Of a stretch of 64,000 nt of DNA, positions 48,171 through 56,489 are shown piece after piece; positions within the stretch are counted from its first letter, which is position 1, and each line of letters opens with the position of its first letter. Made by a program: the position numbers and the translations under genes. The notes under the pieces are model-generated. The model worked only from the letters and a program-made list of their open reading frames with translations. It was not told the origin of the DNA and ran no database searches. The stretch covers positions 4,902,001-4,966,000 of the forward strand of contig NZ_CP029553.1 in NCBI RefSeq assembly GCF_003173755.1, in the 5' to 3' direction. The stretch is from Methylobacterium terrae. Its GTDB lineage: Bacteria > Pseudomonadota > Alphaproteobacteria > Rhizobiales > Beijerinckiaceae.

Positions 48171-49567
48171 AGATCGATCGTGATCCGCGTTCCGGTCGCC
48201 TCGCCGCTCTCGAGGTCGATCCGCCCCTGCAGGGTCGAGGTGACGAGGTTGTAGACGATGTGCAGGCCGAGACCGGTGCTGCCCCTGTCGCGCCGGGTCG
48301 TGAAGAACGGATCGAAGATCCGCGGCAGGTTCTCCTTCGGAATGCCCTGGCCGTCGTCGCGAAACACGATCCTGATCCGCGCGTCGTCGACCAGGCTCAC
48401 GTCGATCGCGAGCGTGCCCGCGCGGCCGTCCGGGAAGGCGTGGATGACGGCGTTGAGCGCGAGGTTGCTGACGACCTGCGCCAGCGCGCCCGGATAGGAA
48501 TCGACGACGATCCCCTCGGCGCAGGCGAGCCGGACCTCGTGGCCCTTGCGCCGCAGGAGCGGACCCAGCGTGCTCATCAGCTCGACGAGCCAGTCGCGGA
48601 CGTCGAAGCTGCGCCGATCCTCCATCGCCTGATCGACCGCGACCTGCTTGAAGTTCTGCACCAGGTCGGCGGCGCGGGTGAGGTTGGAGAAGATCAGCCG
48701 CGTACCCTCGCTCAGCTGCTCGACGCACTGCGTCAGCTGCGAGCGGCTGACCTGGCCCGAGGCGATGCTGCGGCGGAGCTGCCCGACATGGTGGTCGAAC
48801 GCCGTCGAGGTCGTGAGCGCGAGGCCGATCGGCGTGTTGATCTCGTGCGCGACGCCCGCCACGAGCTGGCCGAGCGCCGCGAGCTTCTCGGCCTGGATCA
48901 GGTGGGCCTGCGTCGCGCGCAGCTCGGCGAGCGCGGCTTCCGAGCGGTCCTTCTCGACCTGGAGCTCTTCCGTCGTGCGGAACTGGCGCCGCGCGCGGAA
49001 CTCCCGCGCGCCGACCCCGTAGAGCGAGAGCGCGTAGGCCGCGCCGATCTCGGCGTTGTTCACCAGGGTCAGGCCGGGATTGTCGTGACTGGCCATCGTC
49101 TCGAACAGGGCGAAGCACGTCCAGGTCAGGACGGCGAAGACGGCGAACGAGGGCACCCTCAGCGGCAGCAGCGTCGACACGAACAGGATCACCACGATCA
49201 TGCCCGCGGCGCCGTGATCGAAGCTCGGGCGCAGGAAGACGTAGATCACGCTGAGCATGCAGCCCGGGACGACGCAGTAGACGAGGTAGATCCGCTCCGC
49301 GAAGGGCCGGGCGGGCGGCCATGCGAGCAGCCCGGTCGCCGGCAGCAGGACCAGGACGGCGACGGCGAGCCGGATCGCGGTGGCCGGGCCCCACGCCTCC
49401 GGGCTGAGGATCCAGTCCATGGCCGAGAAGGAGCAGTAGACGACGGCGCCGAGCACCATCGCGGCCTGGGTTCGGCTCAGGTCGTCGAGCGTGAATTGCC
49501 GGACGAACCGCTTCTCGTCGTGCGGGTCGTCGAAGCGAAGGCCGAGCTTGAGCATGAGCGTGCGCAT
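48152..49567 (-). CDS. Six-helix sensor histidine kinase
   Basis: 471 residues from the ATG at 49567 (a GTG two codons earlier is an alternative). Six membrane helices (about 35-187), a coiled coil (195-225), HisKA with VAGVAHEINTPIG (His241) and HATPase with LALNAVIHAF, FRDDGQGIP and TGLGLHIVY. It belongs to the HEIN-TP (NtrB/ZraS/DctB-like) kinase group. The sensed signal is unknown. The LuxR-type regulator lies 113 bases upstream and cstA downstream, all on one strand, so control of carbon uptake is plausible by analogy with kinase-regulated BtsT. Confidence 0.85.
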   Translation of the reverse strand: MRTLMLKLGLRFDDPHDEKRFVRQFTLDDLSRTQAAMVLGAVVYCSFSAMDWILSPEAWGPATAIRLAVAVLVLLPATGLLAWPPARPFAERIYLVYCVVPGCMLSVIYVFLRPSFDHGAAGMIVVILFVSTLLPLRVPSFAVFAVLTWTCFALFETMASHDNPGLTLVNNAEIGAAYALSLYGVGAREFRARRQFRTTEELQVEKDRSEAALAELRATQAHLIQAEKLAALGQLVAGVAHEINTPIGLALTTSTAFDHHVGQLRRSIASGQVSRSQLTQCVEQLSEGTRLIFSNLTRAADLVQNFKQVAVDQAMEDRRSFDVRDWLVELMSTLGPLLRRKGHEVRLACAEGIVVDSYPGALAQVVSNLALNAVIHAFPDGRAGTLAIDVSLVDDARIRIVFRDDGQGIPKENLPRIFDPFFTTRRDRGSTGLGLHIVYNLVTSTLQGRIDLESGEATGTRITIDLPATLA

Positions 49568-49680
49568 GCCCACGCTTCATACACGCTCACGCGTTCCGCG
49601 CCCATGCCGTGACGCCGGCCATCGTTGTCAGCGACGCCGTCCGTCTCGCCGGCGGCGACCATCGGCAGGGCGAGACCCGC

Positions 49681-50346
49681 TCAGCTCGACGGCAGGCTCG
49701 ACAGGATGTGGTCGTAGTCGAGGTTCGCCGTCTCGATGACGATCTGGGTCCGGCTGATGACCCCGAGCTTGCGCAGGATCTCCGAGACGTGGGCCTTGAC
49801 GGTCGAGTCGCCGACGCCGAGCTCGTGGGCGATCTGCTTGTTGAGCTTGCCCTGGCGGATCATCAGCAGCACCCGCACCTGCTGCGGGGTCAGCTCGGCG
49901 ATGCGCTCGGCGATCGGCGCCTTGCCGGCCTTGCGGCCCGGGCCTTCCGCCGGGCCGGCGACGCCCTCGGGCACGAACACCGCGCCGTTGAGCACGTCCG
50001 TGATGGCGCGGATCAGCACCGGCTTGCCGGCGGCCTTGGGCACGAAGCCGGCGGCGCCGTGGGCGAGCGCCTCGCGCATGATGCGGGGGTCGTCGAGGCC
50101 CGACACCACCAGCACCGGGATGCGCGGGAAGCGGGTGCGGATGGCGATCAGCCCGTCGAAGCCGTTCACGCCCTGCATGGTGAGGTCGAGGAGCGTCAGG
50201 TCGATCGAGCGGCCGCGGGCGAGCGCCGCGCAGGCGCTCTCGATGCCGTCCGCCTCCTCGACCTCGGCGGCCGGGAAGGCGAGGCGGACCGCGCTGCTCA
50301 AGGCATCGCGGAACAGCGGGTGATCGTCCACGATGATCAGGTGCAT
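49681..50346 (-). CDS. LuxR/NarL-family response regulator
   Basis: 221 residues. Receiver domain with IIVDDHPLFRDAL, phosphoacceptor Asp54 (LLDLTMQGVNG) and Lys near 104 (FVPKAAG), then a LuxR-type helix-turn-helix (LTPQQVRVLLMIRQGKLNKQIAHELGVGDSTVKAHVSEILRKL). The ATG at 50346 follows GGAGGGG. It could pair with the downstream membrane kinase or with the divergent FIST/hybrid-kinase pair. The latter arrangement recalls the ErbR/ErcS' group controlling PQQ-dependent alcohol oxidation in Pseudomonas, but the sequence alone does not settle this. Confidence 0.9.
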   Translation of the reverse strand: MHLIIVDDHPLFRDALSSAVRLAFPAAEVEEADGIESACAALARGRSIDLTLLDLTMQGVNGFDGLIAIRTRFPRIPVLVVSGLDDPRIMREALAHGAAGFVPKAAGKPVLIRAITDVLNGAVFVPEGVAGPAEGPGRKAGKAPIAERIAELTPQQVRVLLMIRQGKLNKQIAHELGVGDSTVKAHVSEILRKLGVISRTQIVIETANLDYDHILSSLPSS

Positions 50347-50936
50347 GTCCGACCCCTCCGCGACGGGCGTCGGTGCCCCGTCCGGCCGCGGAAGAGACAC
50401 TCCAGGGGCCGGGCTGGTCAATCCCACCATCGCAGCGGATCATCCTTTCGCCGGCGCGCCCTCGGGAGGCGCGCGCAGTCGCAGCGTCGGGCACAGCAAC
50501 GCCGCCGCGCCGGTAAAGTCGAGGGAAGAGTTACCACGCACCCGCACCAGCAGCCACCGTGCTTTGGTATGGAGCCCGGACGACGACCCGGCGCTCTGCA
50601 CCTTGGTCCAATGGCCGGTGGACGGGGCTCGGTCCTATCGTCGTCTGACCTCGGCGGCGCGAGAGACCTCCTCACCGCGGAGCGGGCGGGAACGGAGCGT
50701 GGCATCTGGCGGCGGGCGGCGCGTGGGGCGCTGCCGGCGGCCGATCGCGGGGGCGATCGCCCCTCCGTTCCTCGAAGCGCAGGCGCGGCCGCCGCACCGG
50801 CCGCGCCTGCGCGGCCCACTGGCCCGGCCGCGATTCGATTGCCGCGTTGCCAGTCGTTCCCCTCGGTCGCATAATGCGGCCGACGCCAGAGGCGGGCCGG
50901 CCGTGAACGTGCCGGCGACGAAGGGGGAGGCAAACG
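50347..50936. other. 590-bp divergent intergenic region between regulator and FIST gene
   Basis: Long for this genome. No gene supported. 50510-50575 is AT-richer, with GGTAA (50512-50516) and TTACC (50531-50535) 14 bases apart, so it probably carries promoters and operator sites. The remaining DNA is GC-rich with no recognised elements. Confidence 0.5.
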
Positions 50937-52097
50937 GTGGCGCAGGGCACGCGCACGCGCTCGCATCGCTGCGGGATTCAGACGGCCTGGACCGAGGCGA
51001 CCGGGGCGGAGGCCGCCGTGGCGGCGCTCGCCGCCTCCCTCGACGTCCCCCGCATCGCCCATCTCGTCATCTTCTTCTCGCCGGTCTACGGGGTCGAGGC
51101 GCTGAACGCCGCGCTCGGCCGCGCCTTCCCGGGCGTGCGGGTGGCCGGCTGCACCTCGTCCGGCGAGATCAGCCCGATGGCGGGGCTCGATCGCGGCCTC
51201 GTCGCCATCGCCTTCCCGCACGAGGGGTTCCGCATCGCCTCGACGGTGCTGGAATCGGTCGACCACCTCGACGCCGAGCGGGCCTCCGGTTCGATCCGCT
51301 CCCTGCGCTGCGCCCTGGAGAAGATCTCCCGCGGCGGGCAGCGCTTCGCGATCTCGCTCATCGACGGGCTCGCCAACGCCGAGGAGACGGTGATCGCCGC
51401 GATCGGCTACGGGCTCGACGGGGTGCCGCTCGTCGGCGGCTCGGCCGGCGACGAGCTGACCTTCTCCGAGACCGCCCTGATCCATGACGGGCAGGTGCAC
51501 CGCCGGGCCGCGATCCTGCTGCTGATCGAATCCGACTTCCCCGTCGAGATCTTCAAGAACGACAATTTCGAGCCGACCGGCGTCAAGTTCGTCGTCACCG
51601 AGACCGACCACGAGCAGCGCACGGTGCGCGAGCTGAACGCCGAGCCGGCGGCGGTCGAGTACGCCAACGCGCTCGGCATCGACCCCGACGCGCTCACCCC
51701 GACGAGCTTCGCCGCGCACCCGCTCGTGGTGCGGGTCGGCGGCGACTATTTCTGCCGCTCGATCCGCCACCTCAACCCGGACCAGTCCCTGAGCTTCCAC
51801 TGCGCCATCGAGAGCGGCGTCGTGCTGACGCTCGCGCGCCAGAAGGACCTCGTCGAGGCGACCCGCGAGGAGCTCGCCCGGCTCGACGCGCGGCTCGGCG
51901 GCGTCGACCTGGTGATCGGCTTCGAATGCGTGCTGCGCCGCCTCGACGCCGAGATCCACCAGGCCCGCCACAGCATCGCCGAGCTCTACCGCCACTACAA
52001 CGTCGTCGGCTTCGAGACCTACGGCGAGCAGTACCGCTCGATGCACCTGAACCAGACCTTCACGGGCATCGCCATCGGCCGGCCCGCGGCCCCGTGA
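50937..52097 (+). CDS. FIST-domain sensory protein
   Basis: 386 residues with FIST_N (about 40-230, FSPVYGVEALNAALGRAFPGVRVAGCTSSGEISP, GLANAEETVIAAIGYGLDGVPLVGGSAGD) and FIST_C (about 235-375, HPLVVRVGGDYFCRSIRHLNPDQSLSFHCAIESGVVLTLAR). FIST domains are proposed intracellular small-molecule sensors, possibly for amino acids. The GTG at 50937 follows AAGGGGGAGG. The hybrid kinase gene overlaps or directly follows it, so the two likely form a signalling unit. Confidence 0.92.
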   Translation: MAQGTRTRSHRCGIQTAWTEATGAEAAVAALAASLDVPRIAHLVIFFSPVYGVEALNAALGRAFPGVRVAGCTSSGEISPMAGLDRGLVAIAFPHEGFRIASTVLESVDHLDAERASGSIRSLRCALEKISRGGQRFAISLIDGLANAEETVIAAIGYGLDGVPLVGGSAGDELTFSETALIHDGQVHRRAAILLLIESDFPVEIFKNDNFEPTGVKFVVTETDHEQRTVRELNAEPAAVEYANALGIDPDALTPTSFAAHPLVVRVGGDYFCRSIRHLNPDQSLSFHCAIESGVVLTLARQKDLVEATREELARLDARLGGVDLVIGFECVLRRLDAEIHQARHSIAELYRHYNVVGFETYGEQYRSMHLNQTFTGIAIGRPAAP

Positions 52098-52135
52098 GCG
52101 GCGAGGGGCGCGGGGTCGGCCAGGAGGCCGCGGCC

Positions 52136-53491
52136 ATGGATTCGGCGGCCATGGATCCGGCGGCCGGGGAGGTCGCGGCCCTGCACCGCCGCATCGCCAA
52201 GCTGGAGCGCATCAACGCCGCCCTGATGTCCCAGGTCGAGCGCACGATGGACCAGCGCGGCAGCGCCTACTCTTTGTTCCAGACCGCCATCACCCTCGAG
52301 GGCCAGGTCCGCTCCCGCACCGAGGAGCTGACGGCGCTGATGCGCAGCCTCGAGCGCACGAACCAGGACCTCACCGCCGCCAAGGAGGAGGCCGAGCGGG
52401 CCAACCGCTCGAAGACCCGCTTCCTCGCCGCGGCGAGCCACGACCTGCTCCAGCCCCTCAACGCCGCCCGGCTGTCGATCTCGGCGCTCGCCGAGATGCG
52501 GATGGGGCCGGAGCCCCGCGTCGTCGTCGGCCAGGTCGAGCGGGGCCTGCAGACCATCGAGGACCTAATCAAGACCCTCCTCGACATCTCGAAGCTCGAT
52601 GCCGGGCTGATCCAGCCCGTGGTGCGGCCGGTGCGCGTCGCCGACGTGCTGGAGAGCGTCGAGGCGAGCTTCGGGCCGCTCGCCGCCCGCAAGGGCCTGC
52701 GCCTGTCGGTGCGGGGCGGCCGGTACTGGGTGGCGAGCGACCTCGTGCTGCTCCAGCGCATCCTGCAGAACCTGGTCTCGAACGCGATCCGCTACACCGC
52801 CGCCGGCGGCGTGCTGGTGGCGGCGCGCCGGCGCGGGCCCGAGATCCGCATCGACGTGGTCGATTCCGGCGCCGGGATCCCGGAGGACGAGCAGGACCTG
52901 ATCTTCGAGGAGTTCCACCGCGGCGGGCGCGAGAGCGTCGACGGCGAGATCGCGCTCGGCCTCGGCCTGTCGATCGTGCGCCGCTCGGCCCAGGCGCTCG
53001 GTCACGCGCTCAGCCTCGAATCCCGGGTCGGCCACGGCTCGCGCTTCAGCCTCCACCTTCCCCCGTGCGCCGCCGAGCTGCCGCGGCCCACGCCCTCCCT
53101 GGTGCCGCCGACGAGCCTCACCGGCGCCCGCATCGCGCTCATCGAGAACGACAAGGCGGCGCTCGAGGCCCTGGCGCGGCTGTTCCACGGCTGGGACGCC
53201 AACGCCTTCGCGGCCCGCGACCACCTCAGCCTGGTGCGGCTCCTCGGCACGACCTGGAGCCCGGACGTCGTCGTCGCCGACTACCACCTCGACGGCGGCG
53301 CCTGCGGCCTCGACACCGTCGAATGGCTGCGCTCCGTCCACGGGCACGACATCCCGGCGGTGATCACCACCGCCGACCATTCCTCCGAGGTCGAGGCGCA
53401 GGTGCGGGCGGCGCGCTGCGAACTCGTCCACAAGCCGCTCAAGCCCGCGCAGCTGCGGGCGCTGCTCGCGCACCTGCTGAGCCGGGGCTGA
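52136..53491 (+). CDS. Hybrid histidine kinase (NahK/ErcS'-like)
   Basis: 451 residues from the ATG at 52136, which has AGGAGG eight bases before it. A GTG at 52094 overlapping the FIST stop (GTGA) is the alternative start. A coiled coil (10-95) leads to HisKA with AAASHDLLQPLNAARLSISAL (His102), HATPase (N216, DSGAG 243-247, LGLGLSIV) and a C-terminal receiver (IALIENDK, Asp382 in VVADYHLDG). SHDLLQPLNAA is characteristic of the NahK/ErcS'/PA1976 group of soluble kinases. It has no membrane segment, so its input probably comes from the FIST protein (inference). Confidence 0.92.
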   Translation: MDSAAMDPAAGEVAALHRRIAKLERINAALMSQVERTMDQRGSAYSLFQTAITLEGQVRSRTEELTALMRSLERTNQDLTAAKEEAERANRSKTRFLAAASHDLLQPLNAARLSISALAEMRMGPEPRVVVGQVERGLQTIEDLIKTLLDISKLDAGLIQPVVRPVRVADVLESVEASFGPLAARKGLRLSVRGGRYWVASDLVLLQRILQNLVSNAIRYTAAGGVLVAARRRGPEIRIDVVDSGAGIPEDEQDLIFEEFHRGGRESVDGEIALGLGLSIVRRSAQALGHALSLESRVGHGSRFSLHLPPCAAELPRPTPSLVPPTSLTGARIALIENDKAALEALARLFHGWDANAFAARDHLSLVRLLGTTWSPDVVVADYHLDGGACGLDTVEWLRSVHGHDIPAVITTADHSSEVEAQVRAARCELVHKPLKPAQLRALLAHLLSRG

Positions 53492-53839
53492 CGCCCGCGC
53501 CCGCCGCGGGGACTTCTCGGAGCACGGACGATGCAGGGTCGTGTCTCCCCGGGGAGAGGCGGTCCGCGGCTCCTGCGGGACGAGCCCGCGCGAGGGAGCG
53601 GCACCCATCCCCGGCCGGGCATCTCTCGCCCGTGTACCGCGAGGTCTTATCCCCCCCGGACTATACCGCTCGGCATATACAATGTTGCTGATTGTAACCG
53701 CGTGAGAATGGCCTAACCGTTCTTGGAAATAGACGGTCGCCTACGAGCAACATAATGCTCATGCCCAACAAATCTGGCGACTTGCGCGGAACACATGCCT
53801 CATTGTCACGGCATCCCTCCGCGCCTGGGGGAGGTCCGA
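53492..53839. promoter_or_regulatory. AT-rich upstream region of the acyl reductase gene
   Basis: 348 bases with no gene. 53640-53790 has far lower GC than average. It contains ATGTTGCT (53682-53689) and its complement AGCAACAT (53746-53753), GAGCA-N6-TGCTC (53745-53760), and TAACCGTT (53714-53721). This looks like a regulated promoter; no exact -35/-10 pair can be fixed. Confidence 0.5.
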
Positions 53840-55012
53840 GTGGCACGAGTACTCCTGACCGGCGCGACCGGCTTTCTCGGCGGCGCCGTCCTGCACCAGG
53901 CCCTGAGCCGGCGCGACGGCACCGAGTGGGTCTGCCTCGTGCGCTGCGCCAGCGCCGAGCAGGGCCGGCAGCGGATCGCCGCGCGCCTGTCGCGCTTCAC
54001 CGATCCCTTCACCGCCCAGCGCCTCGCCCGCGCGGTCGAGGTGGTGCCGGGCGACTTCACCCGCGCCGACCTCGACGCCGACCCGCGGCTCGATTCGGTC
54101 ACCCACGTGCTGCATCTGGCCGCCGACACCTCCTGGTGGGGCGAGGAGCGGGTCAGCCGCACCAACCACGACGGCACGCTGGCGCTCGCCCGCCGCGCCC
54201 GGGGGATGCCGGACCTCGTGCGGTTCCTGCACGTCAGCACCGCGATGATCTGCGGCGCCGAGGCGCCCGCCCTCGTCGAGGAGGCGGCCTATCCGGCACC
54301 CGAGGCCCGCCACCTCGTCGCCTACACGGTCTCGAAGGCCGCGGCCGAGACCTCGCTCGCCGGCAGCTTTTCGGATTTGCCGATCGTGGTTGCCCGTCCC
54401 TCGATCGTGGTCGGGCACTCGACGCTCGGTGCGTCGCCGAGCTCCAGCATCCTGTGGGTGATCCGCGCCGCCGACCGCCTGCGCCTGGTGCCGTGCGCGC
54501 CCGACAGCGCCGTCGACATCGTGCCGGTCGACTGGGTCGCCGACAGCCTGCTCGGCCTGCTGCGCAAGCCGCGGCTCGCCCACGCCCTCTACCACGTCTC
54601 GGCCGGCGAGGGCGCGCGTGCCCGCTGGGCCGACCTGATGCGGGCCTTCGCCGAGGCCGACCCGGCGGGCGGCCCGCGCGACGACTTCGCCCGCTTCGAC
54701 CTCGCCGCCGACCGGGCGCTCCTGCGCCGGCGCTTTTCCGAGACCTTCGGCCTCGACGGCTCGCTGAAGCAGGCGATGCTGCGGGCGGTGCGGGCGTACT
54801 ACGCCTTCTGCTCCCTCGACCTGACCTTCTCGAACGCGCGGCTGCTGGCCGAGGGGCTGACGCCGCCGCCGGCCTTCACCGACTACCTCAAGGTCTGCCT
54901 CGACAACGCCCCCGACATCGCCGAGCAGTTCGCCGACGACCTCGAGATGTTCGTGGCGCCTCCCCCGAGTTCGGCGCCGGGCCCGGCCCTGCCGCTGACG
55001 GCGAGCGCATGA
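53840..55012 (+). CDS. NAD(P)-dependent acyl/thioester reductase-like protein
   Basis: 390 residues. VLLTGATGFLGGAVL is the cofactor loop; VCLVRCASAEQGRQRI, HLAADTSWWGEERVSRTNHDGT, HVSTAMICG and VAYTVSKAAAE (Tyr-x3-Lys) match the NAD-binding_4 family of fatty-acyl-CoA reductases and the terminal reductase domains of NRPS and carboxylic acid reductases. It is stand-alone, with no carrier or adenylation domain nearby. A GTG at 53840 with GGGGGAGG five bases upstream is the best start. The final residues overlap the start of the SMR gene (ATGA). Confidence 0.8.
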   Translation: MARVLLTGATGFLGGAVLHQALSRRDGTEWVCLVRCASAEQGRQRIAARLSRFTDPFTAQRLARAVEVVPGDFTRADLDADPRLDSVTHVLHLAADTSWWGEERVSRTNHDGTLALARRARGMPDLVRFLHVSTAMICGAEAPALVEEAAYPAPEARHLVAYTVSKAAAETSLAGSFSDLPIVVARPSIVVGHSTLGASPSSSILWVIRAADRLRLVPCAPDSAVDIVPVDWVADSLLGLLRKPRLAHALYHVSAGEGARARWADLMRAFAEADPAGGPRDDFARFDLAADRALLRRRFSETFGLDGSLKQAMLRAVRAYYAFCSLDLTFSNARLLAEGLTPPPAFTDYLKVCLDNAPDIAEQFADDLEMFVAPPPSSAPGPALPLTASA

Positions 55013-55335
55013 ACCCGTTCCTCACCCTGGCGGTGGCGATCGGCGCCGAGATCACCGCGACGCTCGCCCTCAAGGCGGCCGACGGCCTCACCCGCCCGGG
55101 CCCGACGCTCCTCGTGGCGCTGGGCTACGGCACGGCCCTGTGGCTGATGTCGTCGAGCATGGACATGCTGCCGATCGGGGTCGTCTACGCGATCTGGGCG
55201 GGTGTCGGCATGGTCGGCGCCGCGCTCGGCGGCGCGATCCTGTTCGGCGAGCCGGTCACCCCGCTGATGATCCTCGGCATCGGGGTGATCGCGGTCGGCG
55301 TCGGCATCCTGGCGGCGGCGCAGGCTCACGCCTGA
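55009..55335 (+). CDS. SMR-family small multidrug exporter
   Basis: 108 residues, four helices. Glu14 (AIGAEITATLALKAADG) is the conserved proton/drug-coupling residue, and VVYAIWAGVGMVGAALGGAILFGEP is the SMR signature. These dimeric proteins export quaternary cations, guanidinium or polyamines. The ATG overlaps the TGA of the acyl reductase gene. The 3' end overlaps the convergent tetR gene by ten bases. Confidence 0.92.
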   Translation: MNPFLTLAVAIGAEITATLALKAADGLTRPGPTLLVALGYGTALWLMSSSMDMLPIGVVYAIWAGVGMVGAALGGAILFGEPVTPLMILGIGVIAVGVGILAAAQAHA

Positions 55336-55910
55336 GGGCGGGCCGCGACGGCGAGGAGCTGCACGGTGCCGTCGATCGCCGCGCGCATCGCCGCCTCGTC
55401 CCAATGCACCCGGGCGAGCACGTAGCCGCCCTCGACCACCGCGATCAGCGCCGCCGCGAGCGCCGCGGGCGCGACCCCGGGCGCCAGGCCGCCCGCGGCC
55501 TCCGCCTCCTCCAGGCTCGTGCGCAGCGAGGCCTGGATATGCCCGAGATAGGCCGCGACCGGCTCGCGCAGGACCGGCTCCTCCATCGCCGCCTCGTTGG
55601 CGAGGCGCGCGAGGCGGCAGCCGCGCAGGGCCTGCCGCTCGCGGGTGAGGTAGGCCCGCACCCGGTCGAGGGGAGGGGCGCCGGGGGCGAACAGCGCGTC
55701 GATCGCCGCGATCTCCTCCGCGGCCATCTCGGCGAGCGCCGCCGCCGCCACCTCCCGCTTGCCGGGGAAGTGGTGGTAGAGGCTGCCCTGGCCGGCCCCG
55801 CTCAAGCTCAGCACGTCCCGCGGGCTCGTCGCCTCGTAGCCGCGCTCCCACAGCAGCGCCTTCGCCGCCGCGACGATCGCCTCGCGCTTCGATGATCCTG
55901 GCCGCGCCAC
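55326..55910 (-). CDS. TetR-family transcriptional regulator
   Basis: 194 residues. The N-terminal helix-turn-helix is SKREAIVAAAKALLWERGYEATSPRDVLSLSGAGQGSLYHHFPGKRE (in parts), typical of TetR/AcrR repressors. The C-terminal ligand domain has the CRLARLANEA pattern of the YxaF/LmrA-like TetR_C group. The GTG at 55910 has AGGAGG before it. It converges on the SMR gene and precedes a tautomerase gene with an operator-like dyad, so these are candidate targets. Confidence 0.9.
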   Translation of the reverse strand: MARPGSSKREAIVAAAKALLWERGYEATSPRDVLSLSGAGQGSLYHHFPGKREVAAAALAEMAAEEIAAIDALFAPGAPPLDRVRAYLTRERQALRGCRLARLANEAAMEEPVLREPVAAYLGHIQASLRTSLEEAEAAGGLAPGVAPAALAAALIAVVEGGYVLARVHWDEAAMRAAIDGTVQLLAVAARPQA

Positions 55911-55969
55911 GCTCCGCCTCCTGTCGCCGGAAGGCGGTATGCCGCGTCCGGGCCCGCCGGGCCAGGGCG

Positions 55970-56377
55970 TCAGGCCCTGCCCGCCAGATGGGGCGGTGCG
56001 ACGTCGGCATAGGTCGCGAGGCCGTTGCCGAAGGACCAGTTCTCCCGCGCGATCTCGACCAGGGTGACGAGCACGTCCTCCGGCCTGGTCCCGAGCGCGC
56101 CGAGATTCCCGGCGATGGCGGAAAACAGCGCCTTCTTCTGCGCGACGCTGCGCCCGGTCGAGAGGTGGATCTGGATCATCACCAGGTCGTCGGTCCGGGC
56201 GATGCCGAGGTAGCCGGGATCGTAGATCACGTCGTCGAACTGGCTCGAGACGACCTGGAACCGGTCGTCGGGCGGGATGCCGATGCTGTCGACCATGGCG
56301 GCGTGCACGGCATCGGCGATGGCGCGGCGCTCGTCCGGCGAGCGGTCGCGCTTCAGGGTGATGGTGACCAGGGGCAT
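55970..56377 (-). CDS. Tautomerase family protein
   Basis: 135 residues beginning MPLVTITLKRDRSPDERRAIADAVHAAMVD, with the Pro2 needed for 4-oxalocrotonate tautomerase-type catalysis. It is longer than 4-OT (62 residues), like the MSAD/DUF1904-type fused tautomerases. The substrate is unknown. The ATG at 56377 has GGGAGA seven bases upstream. It ends 59 bases upstream of the start of tetR on the same strand, so the two could be co-transcribed. Confidence 0.85.
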   Translation of the reverse strand: MPLVTITLKRDRSPDERRAIADAVHAAMVDSIGIPPDDRFQVVSSQFDDVIYDPGYLGIARTDDLVMIQIHLSTGRSVAQKKALFSAIAGNLGALGTRPEDVLVTLVEIARENWSFGNGLATYADVAPPHLAGRA

Positions 56378-56432
56378 GGAAGGATCTCCCGGAGAGGTCT
56401 CCGCGGCTGCAAGGGCAGCCTCGTTCCTATTA

Positions 56433-56450
56433 ATGTACCTACTGGTATGT
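56433..56450. promoter_or_regulatory. Operator-like dyad upstream of tautomerase gene
   Basis: ATGTACC-TACT-GGTATGT, an imperfect 18-base inverted repeat, lies 55 bases before the tautomerase ATG in an AT-rich patch. Its size and symmetry fit a TetR-type operator, and the nearby TetR regulator is the natural candidate. Inferred. Confidence 0.45.
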
Positions 56451-56489
56451 ATGAAATCGACGCGCACGCATCCCTGGCCTGCGCGGCGC

